DNA of 64,000 nt from Lactuca virosa (GCA_928212115.1 CAKMRJ010005523.1:97794605-97858604), one strand, 5' to 3'; shown: positions 1 through 13,075, counted from the stretch's first letter. The notes: generated by a model from the sequence alone, not told the origin. Translations and numbers: made by a program.

Positions 1-2249
1 TAAGTTTAAAATTGAGATTTTAGAAACTTATGAAAATCCAAACATTATTTTATAAAAGGAAGTTTTATTAAAAATGTTTATAAATGTTCTAAAGCACTCA
101 AACAATTAAACGTAATACTAGTTATTAAATTTAAAATTTGATTGTGTGAATTATATAAGACTGGGTTTTATAAAAGAACATTGTTAAAATATGATTTTAT
201 ATAAAATAAGATTTTTAAAAGTACAACATGGATTATTAGATGCATGCAATAACCATGATATAATATATTTTTTTAAAACTAGAATTATAAAACATAAAAG
301 AACCCTTAAAAAACCTCAAATATATGCAATCCGATTTGAAAAACACTCGCACATCTCTTGATACTCTATTGATAGAAATGTCACCTAACCACTTAGCATT
401 ATCTTTTGATGGCCAGGGGTGTATTTCCAATTTCTATAACCAAGTTATGGGCCAATTACACAAGTTTTTCAAATTAGATGATTTGATGGGAAATCTTTTG
501 TGATAAATGATACCTAAGCAAGATAGTTTTGAGGCATAGATGGGATCTAAAATGTCTACTAATCTTTGTTATTAGTGATCCTATAAATCTAGGAATTATA
601 TACTTGTATGTAATTGATAATCGATATATAACAGGTTGGACTCAAATAAATGGGACAAAGATCCCCTAACCATTTATTTGTTTTGCAACTTAGAGGCTAG
701 CCTTTGATATTTAATGTTTTTAGAAACTAAATGGGTATTAATTATTAATATTAAATATTGAAAATACTAAATTAATTTTGTAGATGAAAAAATCCAATCT
801 CATTTCGATACATCATATTTCACTTGTTAAACTAAATAATACAATAACATGCGACATATACAATTTCAATGAATGAGTTCTTTTAACAGTACACTTGAAC
901 GTGATACCTGGTAAAGGAATCAACGTGATGCTGAAGATTCTTTTAACATCATACTAGGAATAATTATTCCATGCTCCCATGAAGTATTGGATAATTTAGA
1001 TGTATATTTGACGATATAACAGGTTAAGGAAATACTCCAACAATATAGTGATATTTATTTTGAGACAGTTCAGGCAAAATCGAATAATGCAAGGCTGAAA
1101 AGAGTCACCATGTGTGATCTAAGAGGCCCATAATTTATGGAATGGACACCTTTAAGCCCTATAAGTCCAAGAATGCCCACATAGATGGATCATGTTTCTT
1201 TTATGGAGAAATATGACAATGAAAGAGGAACTTCTCTTATCTGATATGAAAAATATATGGAGCCTAGTACTTCAAGTATCTACTAGATATAACTCATACT
1301 TTTCATATAACACTCAAGTACTTGGTACTTAATGTTAATCTGATATTTTTTAATGGCTTGTAGATATTTATAGAAGAGTAACCAGCTTAGCACAAGCAAG
1401 TTGGAATTGCACTCTAAGAGTTTAATTTATTATTTATGCTTATAACATAAAGTATGTGTGATGTAAAACAATATTTGTTTTGAAACAATGGATGTTTTAA
1501 TTTAGCCTGTCTAAATATATGTCTCATCTAATTTACTAAAATTTAATTATGTAATTAGTTAGTTTTTCTTAACGATCACTTCATATTGTATAATGACTAG
1601 AATTCTATTTTGGAGAACTAGATCTATTAATAATAATTATAAATTAAATATCAATGTTTTATAAATGACAAGTTCTATATGCAAACACTTTTGACTTGAA
1701 CTCGATTTATATCAAACTTATCTAAGACATTGTTATCTTTATTATATAAATGATATACACATCTTCCAACGTCAAGAAAGAGATCTTTATAGGCAAATAA
1801 TATAGTTTATTTGATATATGTCAATATTATTTATAAATAAAATATTCCTGATGATATTTCACTAAACTGTAGAGAAAATAATTATTAAAGAATTATACAT
1901 TATAATGTATGACTTCCTTTCTAATAAATGTCTAAGATTAAACATAAGATACAAAATATACTTTATTAACAACTATTGTAGTTATAATTATATTTTACAT
2001 ATTAAAACATAATTATGAAACCTTTGTTGACGTTTTAAAATATACGTTGAGATACAAACCAGTAGAATCATCTAATACCTTAGTGATAATAAAGGATGAG
2101 TTAAACCTTAGTAGATAAAGTTTACTTTCTAATCGGTAGAATTTTCTTCCATTATGCTTTCGGGATCACACTTTAATCACTATCAATTGTAATATGAATA
2201 CAAAAACCAACTAATAAGTGGATAAAACACTTTGCAAGATTTAGGACAG
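1..2249. other. AT-rich stretch without recognisable gene
   Basis: No reading frame of useful length and no known domain is visible on either strand. Short A/T runs and stop codons are dense throughout. The first recognisable Copia pol residues on the + strand begin just after it, so this stretch may be the decayed 5' half (gag and integrase core) of the N2 relic with further insertions in it, but I could not align any part of it to gag or to the N2 3' LTR. Confidence 0.5.
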
Positions 2250-3367
2250 AAAGGCTCCATCCTTGTCTTACTTAATTCTTTTTGTGGATTTCAAGCCTAT
2301 GTTAGACAAAAGCTTCCAGATCCAAAATCTAATAATTACATATTTGTGGAATAATATAAAATTTTCTTAGATTATTATATACAAACTCACCAAGAATAAG
2401 TTTTCGTATTCCTCTTAAAGATGAGCTAGCAAAAAGCAAGCTTTTAATGAAAAAGCAAATTGGATGCACATGGAACTAGAAGTAGCTCAAAACCATAGCC
2501 TGATGTTGTATGAGTTAGCACTAGTTTTAACAAGAAAATGTGTTCATAAGCACAAACTATTCACATTAATGGTAGAAATCATATATGACTTGAGAAATGT
2601 GGAATCTCTCATTGATGAGTTCTTCTTAATGGTTTCTAGCAAATCCATCTACTACTAAAATGCTATATCAGATCTTGAACCTAATTAATGACTTAGAGTC
2701 ATGAACACGCTAACCAATCAATGAATAATAATCAAGTATGGGCTTGATATATATACACACACAAACATGGAGATCTATACATATTTAGCAAGTCTATGGT
2801 ATTTATCATACTCATGACATTGACTATGATCAAACATTTTCACAAGTAGCTATGATCAGGTCAACAATGATATTATTTACTATAACTACATATTCTTAAT
2901 ATGATATATGGCTAATAGATTTCAAGAAAATTCTTTTTCCTTAATAGACATCTACTTGAAGATGTTTATATAGCTTAGCCTGGAGGTTTTCTTAATCCAT
3001 GTTATCCTAACAAAATGTGTAATGCATATGATCCACTTGTAGATATAAATCAAACATCTCAAATTTTAAATCATCATTTTATTATAAAAAAAATATAAGG
3101 TATGCTTTATATCAAAATGAAGATAACATTTGTGTCTACTAAGAACTAGTGGGAGCAATAGTGATATTTCTAATTGTGTATGAATGAGACATACTTAATG
3201 ATAAGAGATTACATTCCGACTATGCAAAGCGCGTATGTGTCTTGACTCGGAAAGTAATTCTAAGATGAAAGAATTAGGAAAGACAAGATACATTCTTGAA
3301 ATGTAAATCTATAGACATATATAAAGATGAATGTCAAAAGGTTTAAATCTTTTGCATATATTGACTA
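2250..3367 (+). pseudogene. N2: decayed Copia pol, integrase C-terminus to reverse transcriptase
   Basis: This is a + strand relic of a Ty1/Copia polyprotein. Around 2290-2350 a frame reads CGFQAYVRQKLPDPKSNNYI, the region after the integrase core that normally has the pattern G-C-x-A-Y-V. Around 2810-2900 a frame reads DYDQTFSQVAMIRS, the start of the reverse transcriptase fingers, and about 2953-3000 reads LEDVY followed by a stop and then PGGFLNP. The catalytic YVDD box near 3170-3182 has become Y-E-stop-D-I-L. Many stops and frameshifts show long inactivity. The frame is broken at 3367 by the N3 LTR and resumes at 48175. It gave rise to no product; the family role was reverse transcription and integration of the element RNA. 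Confidence 0.72.
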
Positions 3368-4032
3368 TGTAATGCTCGCGAATTAGGGCTAAGCGTTTTC
3401 AAGATTATATATTATAAATATTCTTTCTAACGATTAATTAAATGCTCCTATAAGATAATCTCAAATAAATAAGAAACCTTCGTACACGATGCGATTTATA
3501 TAAATGATATTTATATATTGCGTAAATGTTTTAAGGAACAATATTATAGGCTTATAATATTTATAAAAAACATTATTATACATTTAACAATTTATGATAA
3601 ATAAACGTTTAAAAATAAAAGATTGTTTAGGATAAATATTCTTGATGAAAGTTGTAGTAGTCGCGATGTTGATTCTATGGGTATAAAGAATGTTCAAATC
3701 TAACTTTGCATGAAGAAGTTATGATTTTTTGAAGTTTCACGTTTAGCCCTATACAACAGAGTGTATTATAAAAGATGAATATGAGATAGGTTGCTTATTG
3801 GCCTAAGTAATCTAAACGAAAGTCGTGATAATCAAAATTATGGAAGTGTGCATGTAAAGGACGTCTAAATCTTACTGCGTATGACTTATATTTATATTCA
3901 TAGTCGTTACTAAGAATTTATCAATAAGATTTATCAATAATTCCAAGTCATAATACTGATTGATCTACTTATGGAGTGATTTCTAGGCTAGATCTAGTGA
4001 GGTGTTTAAAGTGGATTTTCAAACCCTATATT

Positions 4033-4086
<54 letters not shown>

Positions 4087-4291
4087 GCACACGTACCTGG
4101 TTGTTCCTTATTTAATAGATCTCAATGTATTTATTGGGATTATTGAGGAATTTGGGGAATAGTTATAAAACCCGTATAAATACGAAACGAATACTGAAGC
4201 ATAGTAATATTCATATTTAGGTTATTTAAGAAGGATAAGCTGAAATATTAGCCGAGGACTTAGCTTTCCCGTGGATCTTCCACCTCAATCA
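3368..4291. mobile_element. N3: probable solo LTR, left part
   Basis: The sequence starts with TGTAATGCTCGCG, a Gypsy-type LTR start, exactly where the N2 reverse transcriptase frame stops. The other end (ATGTCACA) is at 48174, where the N2 frame resumes. The five bases outside are GACTA on the left and GATAA on the right, so a target duplication is only weakly supported. The two parts together make about 2.4 kb with no gag or pol, which suggests a solo LTR left by recombination between two LTRs. It is split by N4 at 4292. Confidence 0.6.
4036..4093. repeat. (TA)n-(CA)n microsatellite
   Basis: An uninterrupted TA run to 4070 passes directly into CA repeats with two interruptions. It lies within the N3 LTR. 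Confidence 0.9.
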
Positions 4292-5541
4292 TGTAACGTC
4301 CCAAAATTTAAGACCAATATTTTAATTTTATATTCATAAAATCATTATCCAAAAATATATCATAAAACCATAGTGAACTCAGAGTATGTCAATAAAAATC
4401 TAAATACATCATAGTCATATAAAATGCGGAAGAATGTGGTGTGTTCAATGCAGTCATCCCAAGCTCTTCCCTTTTGAAATCGAGGTACCTGAAACATAAA
4501 ATAAATACCGTAAGCACGAAGCTTAGTGAGTTCTCCAAAATACCACATACTAAACAAACATATTGCCAAACATATATGCGTCCTTGGCTACCCCTTCCGT
4601 CTATTTAAATCGAATACTATCAAGCATATCTAGGTGATTGCCTACCCTTCGGTTTATTTCAACCGGATACTATCACACATATCTGGGTGCTTGCCTACCC
4701 ATTCGGTCTATTTCAACCGGGTAGTATCAAGCATATATAGGTGCTTGTGATCCCCTTCGGTCTATTTCAATCGGATACCAGGTCTATTTCGCCCGCTACT
4801 ACTACCACATAATATCTTAACAAATCACATAATCATCAAGAAAATACAGGAATAACTGAGAATTATCACAAAGACATTCATCACACTACATCATAAACTA
4901 GTGGGTCGGCATTGGTGCCTTCGACCTACAGATACTGCGAAGGAAGACTCACTTCAAGCTGTTGAATCACTCGGATAAAGTCTCAGTCTGCTAGTCCGGA
5001 AAATCCCGTGCTAACATCATCAAATAAATATCCCATTAATAATTGGCTCACGACCCAAAAGCTAGGTTAATTGTCCAATATCCAGGGTAAAAGACCTTTT
5101 TACCCTTTTCTTACTTAGCATAAAACCAAGGCCCAACCCATTGCTCAAAAGGACCAAATTCATTAAATGGCATCTCAAGGCCCAATATGGCCCAACTTCC
5201 TACTTAGGCTCAAAAACCATCATGGGACCAATACCAAGAAAGTCCACAGACTATCCATGGCCCAAAGTCAGAGGTCTAATGGCCCAACAAGGCAAAAACC
5301 TTAAAAGGCCCAAAATAACATTCTGGGGAGTACGCCCCGCGTACTCAGCCATGAAGCACAATGCACAAGTTGTTGATATATGCCACTCTCATTACGTTGA
5401 GCGTACTCCTGTACGCCCAACTTACTCTTCGGAATGCCAAAAACCCATCAAAAACTCTTAATGGTTAAGACCAAAACTTCAAACTCAGATATGACCCTAA
5501 GGAGATGTCTTAACACATAAAGTTGGCAACCTTACTCATTT
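4292..5541 (-). repeat. N4 3' LTR, outer part
   Basis: Aligns along its length with the right LTR starting at 44645, through the shared AGTACGCCCCGCGTACT region, and is cut at 5541 by N5. It resumes at 39023. It contains more copies of a roughly 57-base tandem unit than the other LTR. The palindrome AGTACGC-CCC-GCGTACT is at 5329-5345. Confidence 0.88.
4590..4800. repeat. Minisatellite of about 57 bases in the N4 LTR
   Basis: About four degenerate copies of a unit with the core CGGTCTATTTCAACCGGATA followed by CTATCAAGCATATCTGGGTG. The partner LTR has about three copies at 44829-44975, so the number changed between the two LTRs after they were made. Confidence 0.8.
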
Positions 5542-5822
5542 TGCTAGAATAAAATGATCGTCAGATTCTATATTATAAGATGAAGTAAGAAATCAATCAA
5601 TGATTTGAAATGATAATGATTTAAAAGAGAGTAATCTTCATTCACTTAGCATTAGAATAATTCGTATACAAGATCGGAACTATTCTTTCTATGCTTGAAA
5701 AAGGTTGTCTAAAAAGATAAAAACAGTACACCTTATAGACACAAAAGACAACAATTCGGAAAATAGACATGCCTATTGCGGAATTGGAACAAGACTAAAT
5801 TCCAAAAACAACTATTTGGACA
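5542..5822 (-). repeat. N5 3' LTR, inner end lost
   Basis: Matches 38719 to about 39003 nearly base for base, starting at TAGAATAAAATGATC. The partner LTR has about 20 further bases on its outer side that are absent here, and no polypurine tract follows. A small deletion has therefore probably removed the polypurine tract and the first bases of this LTR. Confidence 0.75.
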
Positions 5823-5836
5823 CTATGAAGTAGTCT

Positions 5837-8800
5837 TTATTGCTTCTGTTCTTCAAAAATCTTTGGAATTATCTTCATAATGGATGCTCTGATAGATAGA
5901 TACCATCTGATAATGTCAGAAACACACTTGATATCAGCAGCAGAGTTGGACTTGTTTGCTTCGGCCCTAGCCAGGATTGAGTTCAGAACACTTCTAGGGT
6001 ATTAGTGCTTATCCCTTAGAAAGAACATACAGTTCTTAATCTATTCACCTTCCTTTCTTTTATAAACAATGCTCAAGTATTCTTTGTCAATCAATCCTCC
6101 CCTTAGATTCTCAATGTTTTGGGGTTGATCAAAAGGCTTCAATATATGTTTCTTTTTTAGAACTGAAGTAATTTCTACATCTCAAGGATATAACATTTGA
6201 TCATTTTCTTCAAATGTTCATAGATAGGCTCGTACTTTTTATATCCTTTACAATATTGTAGAATAACGAAATCCAATCATAATGGTTCATAAATGGTAGA
6301 TCATCCAATGTGAACTCGTGAAAAATATGATTATGGCCTCGAAATCCTTTGAATTGAATGTTCGAAAAGTCTTCTGTTTGAATGGTTATAACAACCTTTA
6401 GACCCACGATTCTTTTCAAACTCCATAAATCGTACTGATGTTTCACATATTTCAAGTAGAATGAGAAGAGCTTTTGGTTTTTTGCATTGTTTGTGATCAA
6501 AGATTTCTCTATCTTCTGAAAGCATCTAAAGAGAAAAGCTCTTGGAGTGAAAGGGAAATCGAACTGACACTCCACCTCGTTGTTTATGTCGAAATAGGTT
6601 TTTGGTTCCAACCAAAAGATATTTGGATCATCGATAGCTTCTTCTCGCACCCGATCGAGAGTCCAGTCCGGAAATAAAGCTTTCATGTTCCCAAGAATCA
6701 TTTCTGAATTCATGGCTTCGGCCTCTTCAACATCTAGTTTTTCCCTTACCGTATGGAGCTCATCAAGTTCCTTGTCCCTCTTCTCTCTTGAATTCTTTCC
6801 GTCTCAGTCAACATCGGATCTTCCTCGGTAACTTTTTCGAAAACAATGTTGACTTTTCCCTTTCCTGATCCTGAAGATACATGATCCTTCCAACCATTCT
6901 CGACTTCCTTCATATTCTTGAAATTTTCAACCAGAGTTTTCTTTTCTAACACGATCTTATCAGCTTCTTTAGTTTTCTTCATGAAGCCCGTCTGATACGG
7001 ATTGTTTAAGTTTACCTTTGGTTCTCCCCCTTGTTGTGAAGAAGCCTCGCTTCTCGTAACACTCTTGATCTCATTAAGCTTGTCAAACACAGGCTTAAGC
7101 TTCTTACTGAGAATCTGACCAACATAATCAGTGAACTGAGCATCTATTGACTCGACGATACACACAAATCGATGGCTGATTTCAAATTTGTGCCCTTGAA
7201 CCAAAATATTTTCTTCTTCAAGCTTCGCAGTATTAATCGATGTGTTCCTCAATTGTTCTTGTAGCATCTTTGTTTTCTGAGGTTGTTCAGCCAATGCATC
7301 CATAGTTCTGTTCTCAGCAGCCAAATCATTATGTAATCGGATAATTCTTTCGGATATGGATGTATGAAGATCAGCATTGTCACGTTGATCTCCAAATTAG
7401 AGGCTAGAGAGAGCTTCTTTTTCGGCTTGTAAAGAAATCTAAAAAACCTTCAATTACCTTGTTCACATCAGCCACATTCTTCTTAGAAGAATTCCTGAAT
7501 TCAGTCATGAACTCTTGGACTTCCTTTATCAATTTATTGACCTTCTCCGTAGATTCTTTAATTTTCTGTTCTGAAGCATGAGTAGTCTTCGTTGTTTCTT
7601 CAGGAACCTTAGAATTTGTTGATGTTAGAAGTTCAACGTTTCCTATATGATACGTTAACAAATATTCCCATTTCGTGGAAGAAAAAACATTTTTATGCTC
7701 AAGAATGGAGTCAAGCTTTTTATTCTGCTGCTTGTATTGACTTTTAGTGATTAGGCGTCATTATCATCACTATCGATGTTGACAGTAAAGGGTTGGAAGA
7801 CAAAGTTGGCAATGGGTTCTTGATCGTCCCCAAATAGTATATCAGCATCCTCATTCAGAGGTGGAACAGAAGAAGAAGATGGTTCCGATGACACACCAAT
7901 ATTGGCATTTAACCCCACATTAGATGTGTTACCAGGGATGATTGAAGTCCTAATCGCCTCCAAAACAGACTTGATAATATGAACTTCTGGTGGAGTTGTG
8001 ACAGTTGATGTTGAAGGAATCGTTGAGTCTGTGAAAATTGGAGTTAAAAATGGGATTGAAATTTGAGATTGAGATGTTTCAGCAGAACTCATTTTTGTTA
8101 GTGGAGGAATGGATGATATCGGAATAGATGTAGTAAGAGGAGAGGTTGTCGTGGATAATGTTGGTGGACTGAATGGAGGTGGAGGAGGAGGAGTGGTGAG
8201 ATTCAGAAATGGTTCCTTCATTATGGTATCAAAAATGTCGGATTCTGGAATGGAAGATGACGGAGGAGAAGATACCTTGACAAACGTTTTGAAAGTGGGT
8301 GGTTCGGAAGTATAATTTGTATCTTCTTCATCGTTTCGGAAAACATTATCCCCCTGAACTTTTGTTTCAATTCTCTCTTCAGAGTCATCTTGTACCACCG
8401 GAGATGGAGACCATGGCTTCGGAACTGGTTTCTTCAATTTTTTGGAGCCTTTTTAAAATATTGAAGGAACAGCCTTTGATTTCCATTTACCACCTCGTTT
8501 TTTATAAATCACCTGCATCAATAATCTTCTTCAAGTCAGCAGAGATCGGACGAACACCAGATGAGGGCAATTTCTGATAAGCCCTAACTATATCGTTGTT
8601 CACAGGAACCTTTTCCAACATAACTTTCGGAATGGATCCAACAAATGCAAAATTTCGAGGATCTGACATAACAAAAGTGGTGGTCTGGAGTGTCAGAATA
8701 GCAGCAATTAGAGAATTTGTCATTAGAGGAACCTTGTAGTGAAGAAGAGCTCGTTTGACAACGATGGACCAAAAATAAGCACATGATATTTCTGTATGAT

Positions 8801-9419
8801 GAGTGGTGCAGCTGGTACTTTGAACAAATTGAGCCCATCGCACAGACCCAAAATCCATGTTTATACCAATGTATAACCCATAAATCAATGTGTAAAAAAT
8901 TTTGCTCGCACTATCAGAGCCAGAAACCCTCTCTGATAGACTCTTGAATAGAAGGGTAAATAATTCGTTCCGGATAGGAGACAAGAAGGATTTCTGGAAC
9001 TTTGACAGTAAGGAAATGTTACCTATATAACCCATCTGATAGAACATATATATCATGCTTGTTGCAGGAATGGACTCAGGATCAACACCTATGTCTGACA
9101 AAACAAGCCCTAGAAGTTTGCAGAAATTAGCTTTCGTGATTGAAGTTTTGTGGCTTGAAACTTCAAAGTTAATTATTTCCTCGGTCTTGTTGTAGATGGC
9201 TGTTGAATAAGCTTTGGACAAATGAACAAGAGGAACACCTTCATGCATTACCATCGCCTTCATTAATGGCGAAAATCTCAGACACTCGATTAAAGGCATA
9301 ATCAGAGCGTTATAGCGAGATGCGTTAAGGTCGACTATGAGATTTTTGTTGGATTTGATGTTTAACATTATCATCGATGCTGATTGATCCGCAAAAGAAA
9401 CATTCTCAAAGGAAGCCAT
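5837..9419 (-). pseudogene. N5 env-like gene (Sirevirus type), broken
   Basis: A long gene downstream of RNase H, in the position of the env-like gene of Sireviruses. It starts at an ATG at 9419 and the last frame stops at 5837. In order there is an N-terminal globular region of about 300 residues without a domain I can name (9419-8502), a Pro/Ser/Thr-rich part with a run of seven prolines (8437-7751), a charged, probably coiled-coil part (about 7720-6746), a second globular part (6713-6210), and a C-terminus near 6180-5837 containing KSNSAADIK and WYLSIR. Several frameshifts and stops separate these segments, for example near 8500, 8455, 7750, 7400, 6735, 6200, 6040 and 5995. Proline-rich and coiled-coil segments are known for Sirevirus env-like proteins, whose function is unproven. 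I see no obvious signal peptide or membrane anchor. The C-terminus resembles that of N7. Confidence 0.7.
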
Positions 9420-10989
9420 TGTCACAGTGAAGAAGAAAATGAATAGTAGAGAACTTTTTGCGTGAAGAGTATTGAAAAAATGTTTGCAGTAAGAGATAAT
9501 GAACCGGTTGAGATAATTTTTATATCAAAGATGATGAGTAGAGAGAGAGAAACCGACATTTCATGTTCTAGTAGCGCCGAAAAATGAGCCAATAGGATTC
9601 TGCCAGCTCATTATTCCGCTGTCAGTGGCCGTTATAATAGTCATACTGATGTCAGATAAATTCAAAAGTCGCGTCATGATTTAAATTCTCCATTACCAAG
9701 ACAAGGTTCTTTCAGATTCACCACTTATCGGAATCATTGATCTACCCTCCAGCTTCACATAAGCTAGAATAGTATCCATTGGAATTACGACCAAGATTCG
9801 TTCTTCAGAAATTAAATTACTAATCGGAACCAAGAGAGACTTCGAAGTGCTTGACTGGTTTCTCGTTGAATTACGAGCGTAGGTTTGTTGAGAAACTGTG
9901 AAATACTTCTTTTATAAGGCTTCACGGGTGGTTTCAGCTTTAAACAGATTTCAAAACTTAACATAAGTACGAAGATCTGAAAGAAGTACTAGTTTGACCA
10001 GTGAAGCCATAAAAACAAGTAAGTTTTGGATATTCTTTGAAGTAACGTGGTGTTTTAAAAAATGTTTATTTGGAAATCTCAATTTAAAAAAAAATTAAAA
10101 ACCTGGATCTTATGTAAAGAAATGACTTGAGACAATAACATTTCATTAAGCCCACTCAAAGGAAAAATAAAACAGATTTTGAATATTCAAAGGTACAAAC
10201 CAAAAAGGTTTTATCCGTCAATTCATTGGTTAAAATAACTAGAACAATATATTGTTCACCGTTAATTGGTGGTTAAAATAACTAGAACAATAAATCTTTC
10301 ACCGTCAATCCAGAAAAGGGAATCGTATTTTGGGTTTCACTCGAAGTCATGGTAATAACGATTTCAAGATCATAAACACGGATGTTGTGCAACCTAGACC
10401 TCAGTGGTAAAACTTGAGAGTCTTAAGGGTTACGTTTATGAACATGATATAGATGGAGAATAATAGATTGGGAGTCGAATGGTTGACAGTTTTATAAAAA
10501 TCATGTTAGTAATGATTTTACGATCATTAACAATAATGTTTGTAGCCTTATACCGAAACTGTTTTTGTTCTGATAGTCGAGGGACTACATGGATGTCATG
10601 ATAACATATGGTGGAAAGAAGTTATGATGTCAACCGTCAATTTCTTGAAAATAAAATATTTTTGATGTTGTTGATTTTTCAAAATACTGAAATAAAGAAA
10701 TTATTTTTGATATTTTTGAATTTCTGAAAAGGAAATACAAAAAAGAATAAAATATTTTTGGAATTTTGATTTTCTGAAAAAAAAAAATAAGACAGAAATA
10801 AAGAAAAATATTTTTGGATTTTTGATTTCAGAAATATGAATGAACAGTTACTTCAGACCTACTCCGAAGATTGGAAAAAGTCAGAAGTGAACAGTAGAAT
10901 CCGATAGCTTCTGAGGATCAGAACCATTCAGAAGTGTACAGTAACATGGATGATTACGGTGTTGATTTTGGAACAAATTCAGCTTCAAT
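9420..10989 (-). other. N5 non-coding spacer between pol and env-like gene
   Basis: No reading frame or domain. It contains two similar copies of GGTTAAAATAACTAGAACAATA (cited in part; near 10220 and 10270) and A/T-rich near-repeats around 10650-10830 with TTTTTGATATTTTTGAATTTC-like wording. It may have held the leader of the env-like transcript. Confidence 0.45.
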
Positions 10990-12255
10990 CATTCCCAATC
11001 CGTGTAGGATCCAATTGAATGATACTTCTGGTAAGTATTTTGTGAAGATATCTTCTAACTGATCTGAGGATCGGACAAAGTGAATTTCCAAATTCCCATC
11101 TTCAACATGGCCCTTGATAAAGTGGTATCAAAGCGCAATATTTTTTTGTTTTGGAATGTTGCACTAGATTGTGACAGATTTGAATGGCACTTTCGGAATC
11201 ATAATACAAAGGAATTCGTTTCATATTAATTTCGTAGTCTCTTAGTAGATTCTAAATCCATACCACATGTGATGTGCATGATGCCGCTGCAATATATTCT
11301 GCTTCAGTTGTGCATAAGGACACACAAGTTTGCTTCTTGGACTGCCATTTGACATGCTTTCCATCCAGAAATTGACATCCTCCTGATGTGCTTTTTCGAT
11401 CAAGGCCACAACCATCTAATTCAGCATCAGAATAGGCTTCCACAAAGAATCCTGAATTTGATGGATACCATAAACCCAGTGAAGTTGTTCGTATCAGATA
11501 TGAGAATATGTTCTTTACACCCATCATGTGAGCTTCTTGAGGATTCGCTTGAAACCTAGCACAGTAACAAAGAACAAACATTATGTCTGGACGACTAGAT
11601 GTTAGATATAATAAAGATCCAATAATCTGATGAAATAATGTAATATCCGCTGTAGGTTTGTCAAGTGAATGAGTGAGTTTTGTTCCGAACACCATTGGAA
11701 CCTTGACTTTCGGATCACCCATCATTCCGAATTTGGCCAATAATGTCTTTGTAAAAGCTTCTTGATTGATGAATATTCCCTCTGAACTTTGTCTTATATT
11801 TAACCAAGGAAAAAGTTAATTGGACCCATAGAACTCATTTCAAATTTAGTCTCCGTTAATTTTTCGAATTCAATAGTTAAGCTGGGATTAGTGGATTCAA
11901 AATAATATGATCAACATAAATTTGAACTATCATTAAATGGTCACCATCTTTCTTTCGAAAGAAGGTAGGATCAACAGAACCTTGTTTGAATTTAGACTAT
12001 TTTAGAAAACGAGTTAGAGTTTCATACCATGTCCGTGGAGCTTGTTTAAGACCATATACAGCTTTGTTTAGAATATAACAGTGATTCGTAAATTTTTCAT
12101 TCACAAAACCTGGCGGTTGTTCAACGTATATCGTTTCTTCAAGTTCTTCGTTCAGAAATGCACACTTCACATCCATTTGATGTACTTCAATGTTTTTGTG
12201 AGCAACATAAGCTAGAAATATGCGAACTGATTCAAGTCTAGCCACAGGAGCAAAC
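10990..12255 (-). pseudogene. N5 pol, reverse transcriptase palm and RNase H
   Basis: Continues the reverse transcriptase interrupted by N6. From 12255 downwards it reads FAPVARLESVRIFLAY, then QMDVKCAFLNEELEE, YVEQPPGF and YGLKQAPRTWY, all hallmark Copia motifs. The catalytic box near 11890-11925 reads YVDH instead of YVDD, so one metal-binding Asp is lost. The RNase H follows (11740-11252), with DAELDGCGLDRKSTSGGCQF, WQSKKQTCVSLCTTEAEYIA and a stop after HVVWI, and decayed homology to about 10990. There are stops at the end of the palm and before the RNase H. As a relic it has no activity. Confidence 0.8.
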
Positions 12256-13066
12256 TGTTGGATTTTGAGCATTCTAACACTCCTAAGTGTACATGCAACC
12301 CTAAATAGCTTGGATCTATGTTTTCTCTATTATACATGCAAATATCAATTTCTAAGGTATTATCCTAACTAGCATACATTCATATGTACTAGGATAACAA
12401 AAACTAGATAGAAGACATACCTTCTGTTGTAGTTTGACTCCATGGAGCTTAAGAGCTTAGTGCCCCAAGTGTGACACCTCAAATGGTTCACAACACCATG
12501 AACATCTTGGAATAACCATGAGGGAGGATACTTGACTCATAGAAATTGGCTTGCCCTCTTGTGTATGCACTAGTACCAATTTCACCAACCAATGGGGTCT
12601 TTATATAGTGTGTACATTAGGGTTACACCATGTAGCCCATGACTTTACCCATTCCTTATACTCCATGGGTTTTAACCTCCATGGAGCATCCATGGATCAC
12701 TCCATGGGTTTTAACCTCCATGGAGCATCCATGGATCACTCCATGGGTTTAGCCCAACATAAGGAATCATGGATCATAAGCCCACATATATAAGAATCAA
12801 TGATTTACACAATCAATCCCCATATATTTAATTAGTCTCTTTTGATCACTAAATTAATTCCAAGTTAATTCTTGATCAATACTAATTAAATAATATGGTT
12901 TCATATTAATATATTAGAACTTATAACATATTAATATGTCACAAATATCCTCTTCTCATAAAAGGTCTACCCAAATTGTTTCGATGCCATGCAACCCAAA
13001 TGGATCATGCCGGGTCGGGTCAAGTATATACCAATTATAGTTATGGACTTAGACACTAATCCAACA
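12256..13066 (-). repeat. N6 3' LTR
   Basis: Pairs with 32473-33241. It holds two direct copies of a 39-base piece (TCCATGGGTTTTAACCTCCA and onwards, 12661-12740) where the partner has one, which accounts for most of the 811 versus 769 base length difference. Confidence 0.88.
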
Positions 13067-13075
13067 GTCTCCCAC
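13067..13075 (-). other. N6 polypurine tract
   Basis: GTGGGAGAC on the - strand, directly upstream of the 3' LTR. It would prime plus-strand DNA synthesis. Confidence 0.75.

Noticed and set aside
6094..6105. Purine-rich CTAAGGGGAGGAT on the - strand as the N5 polypurine tract
   Set aside because: The frame around it reads through as env-like protein (KPFDQPQNIENLRGG and then KSNSAADIK further on), so it is coding and not next to the LTR.
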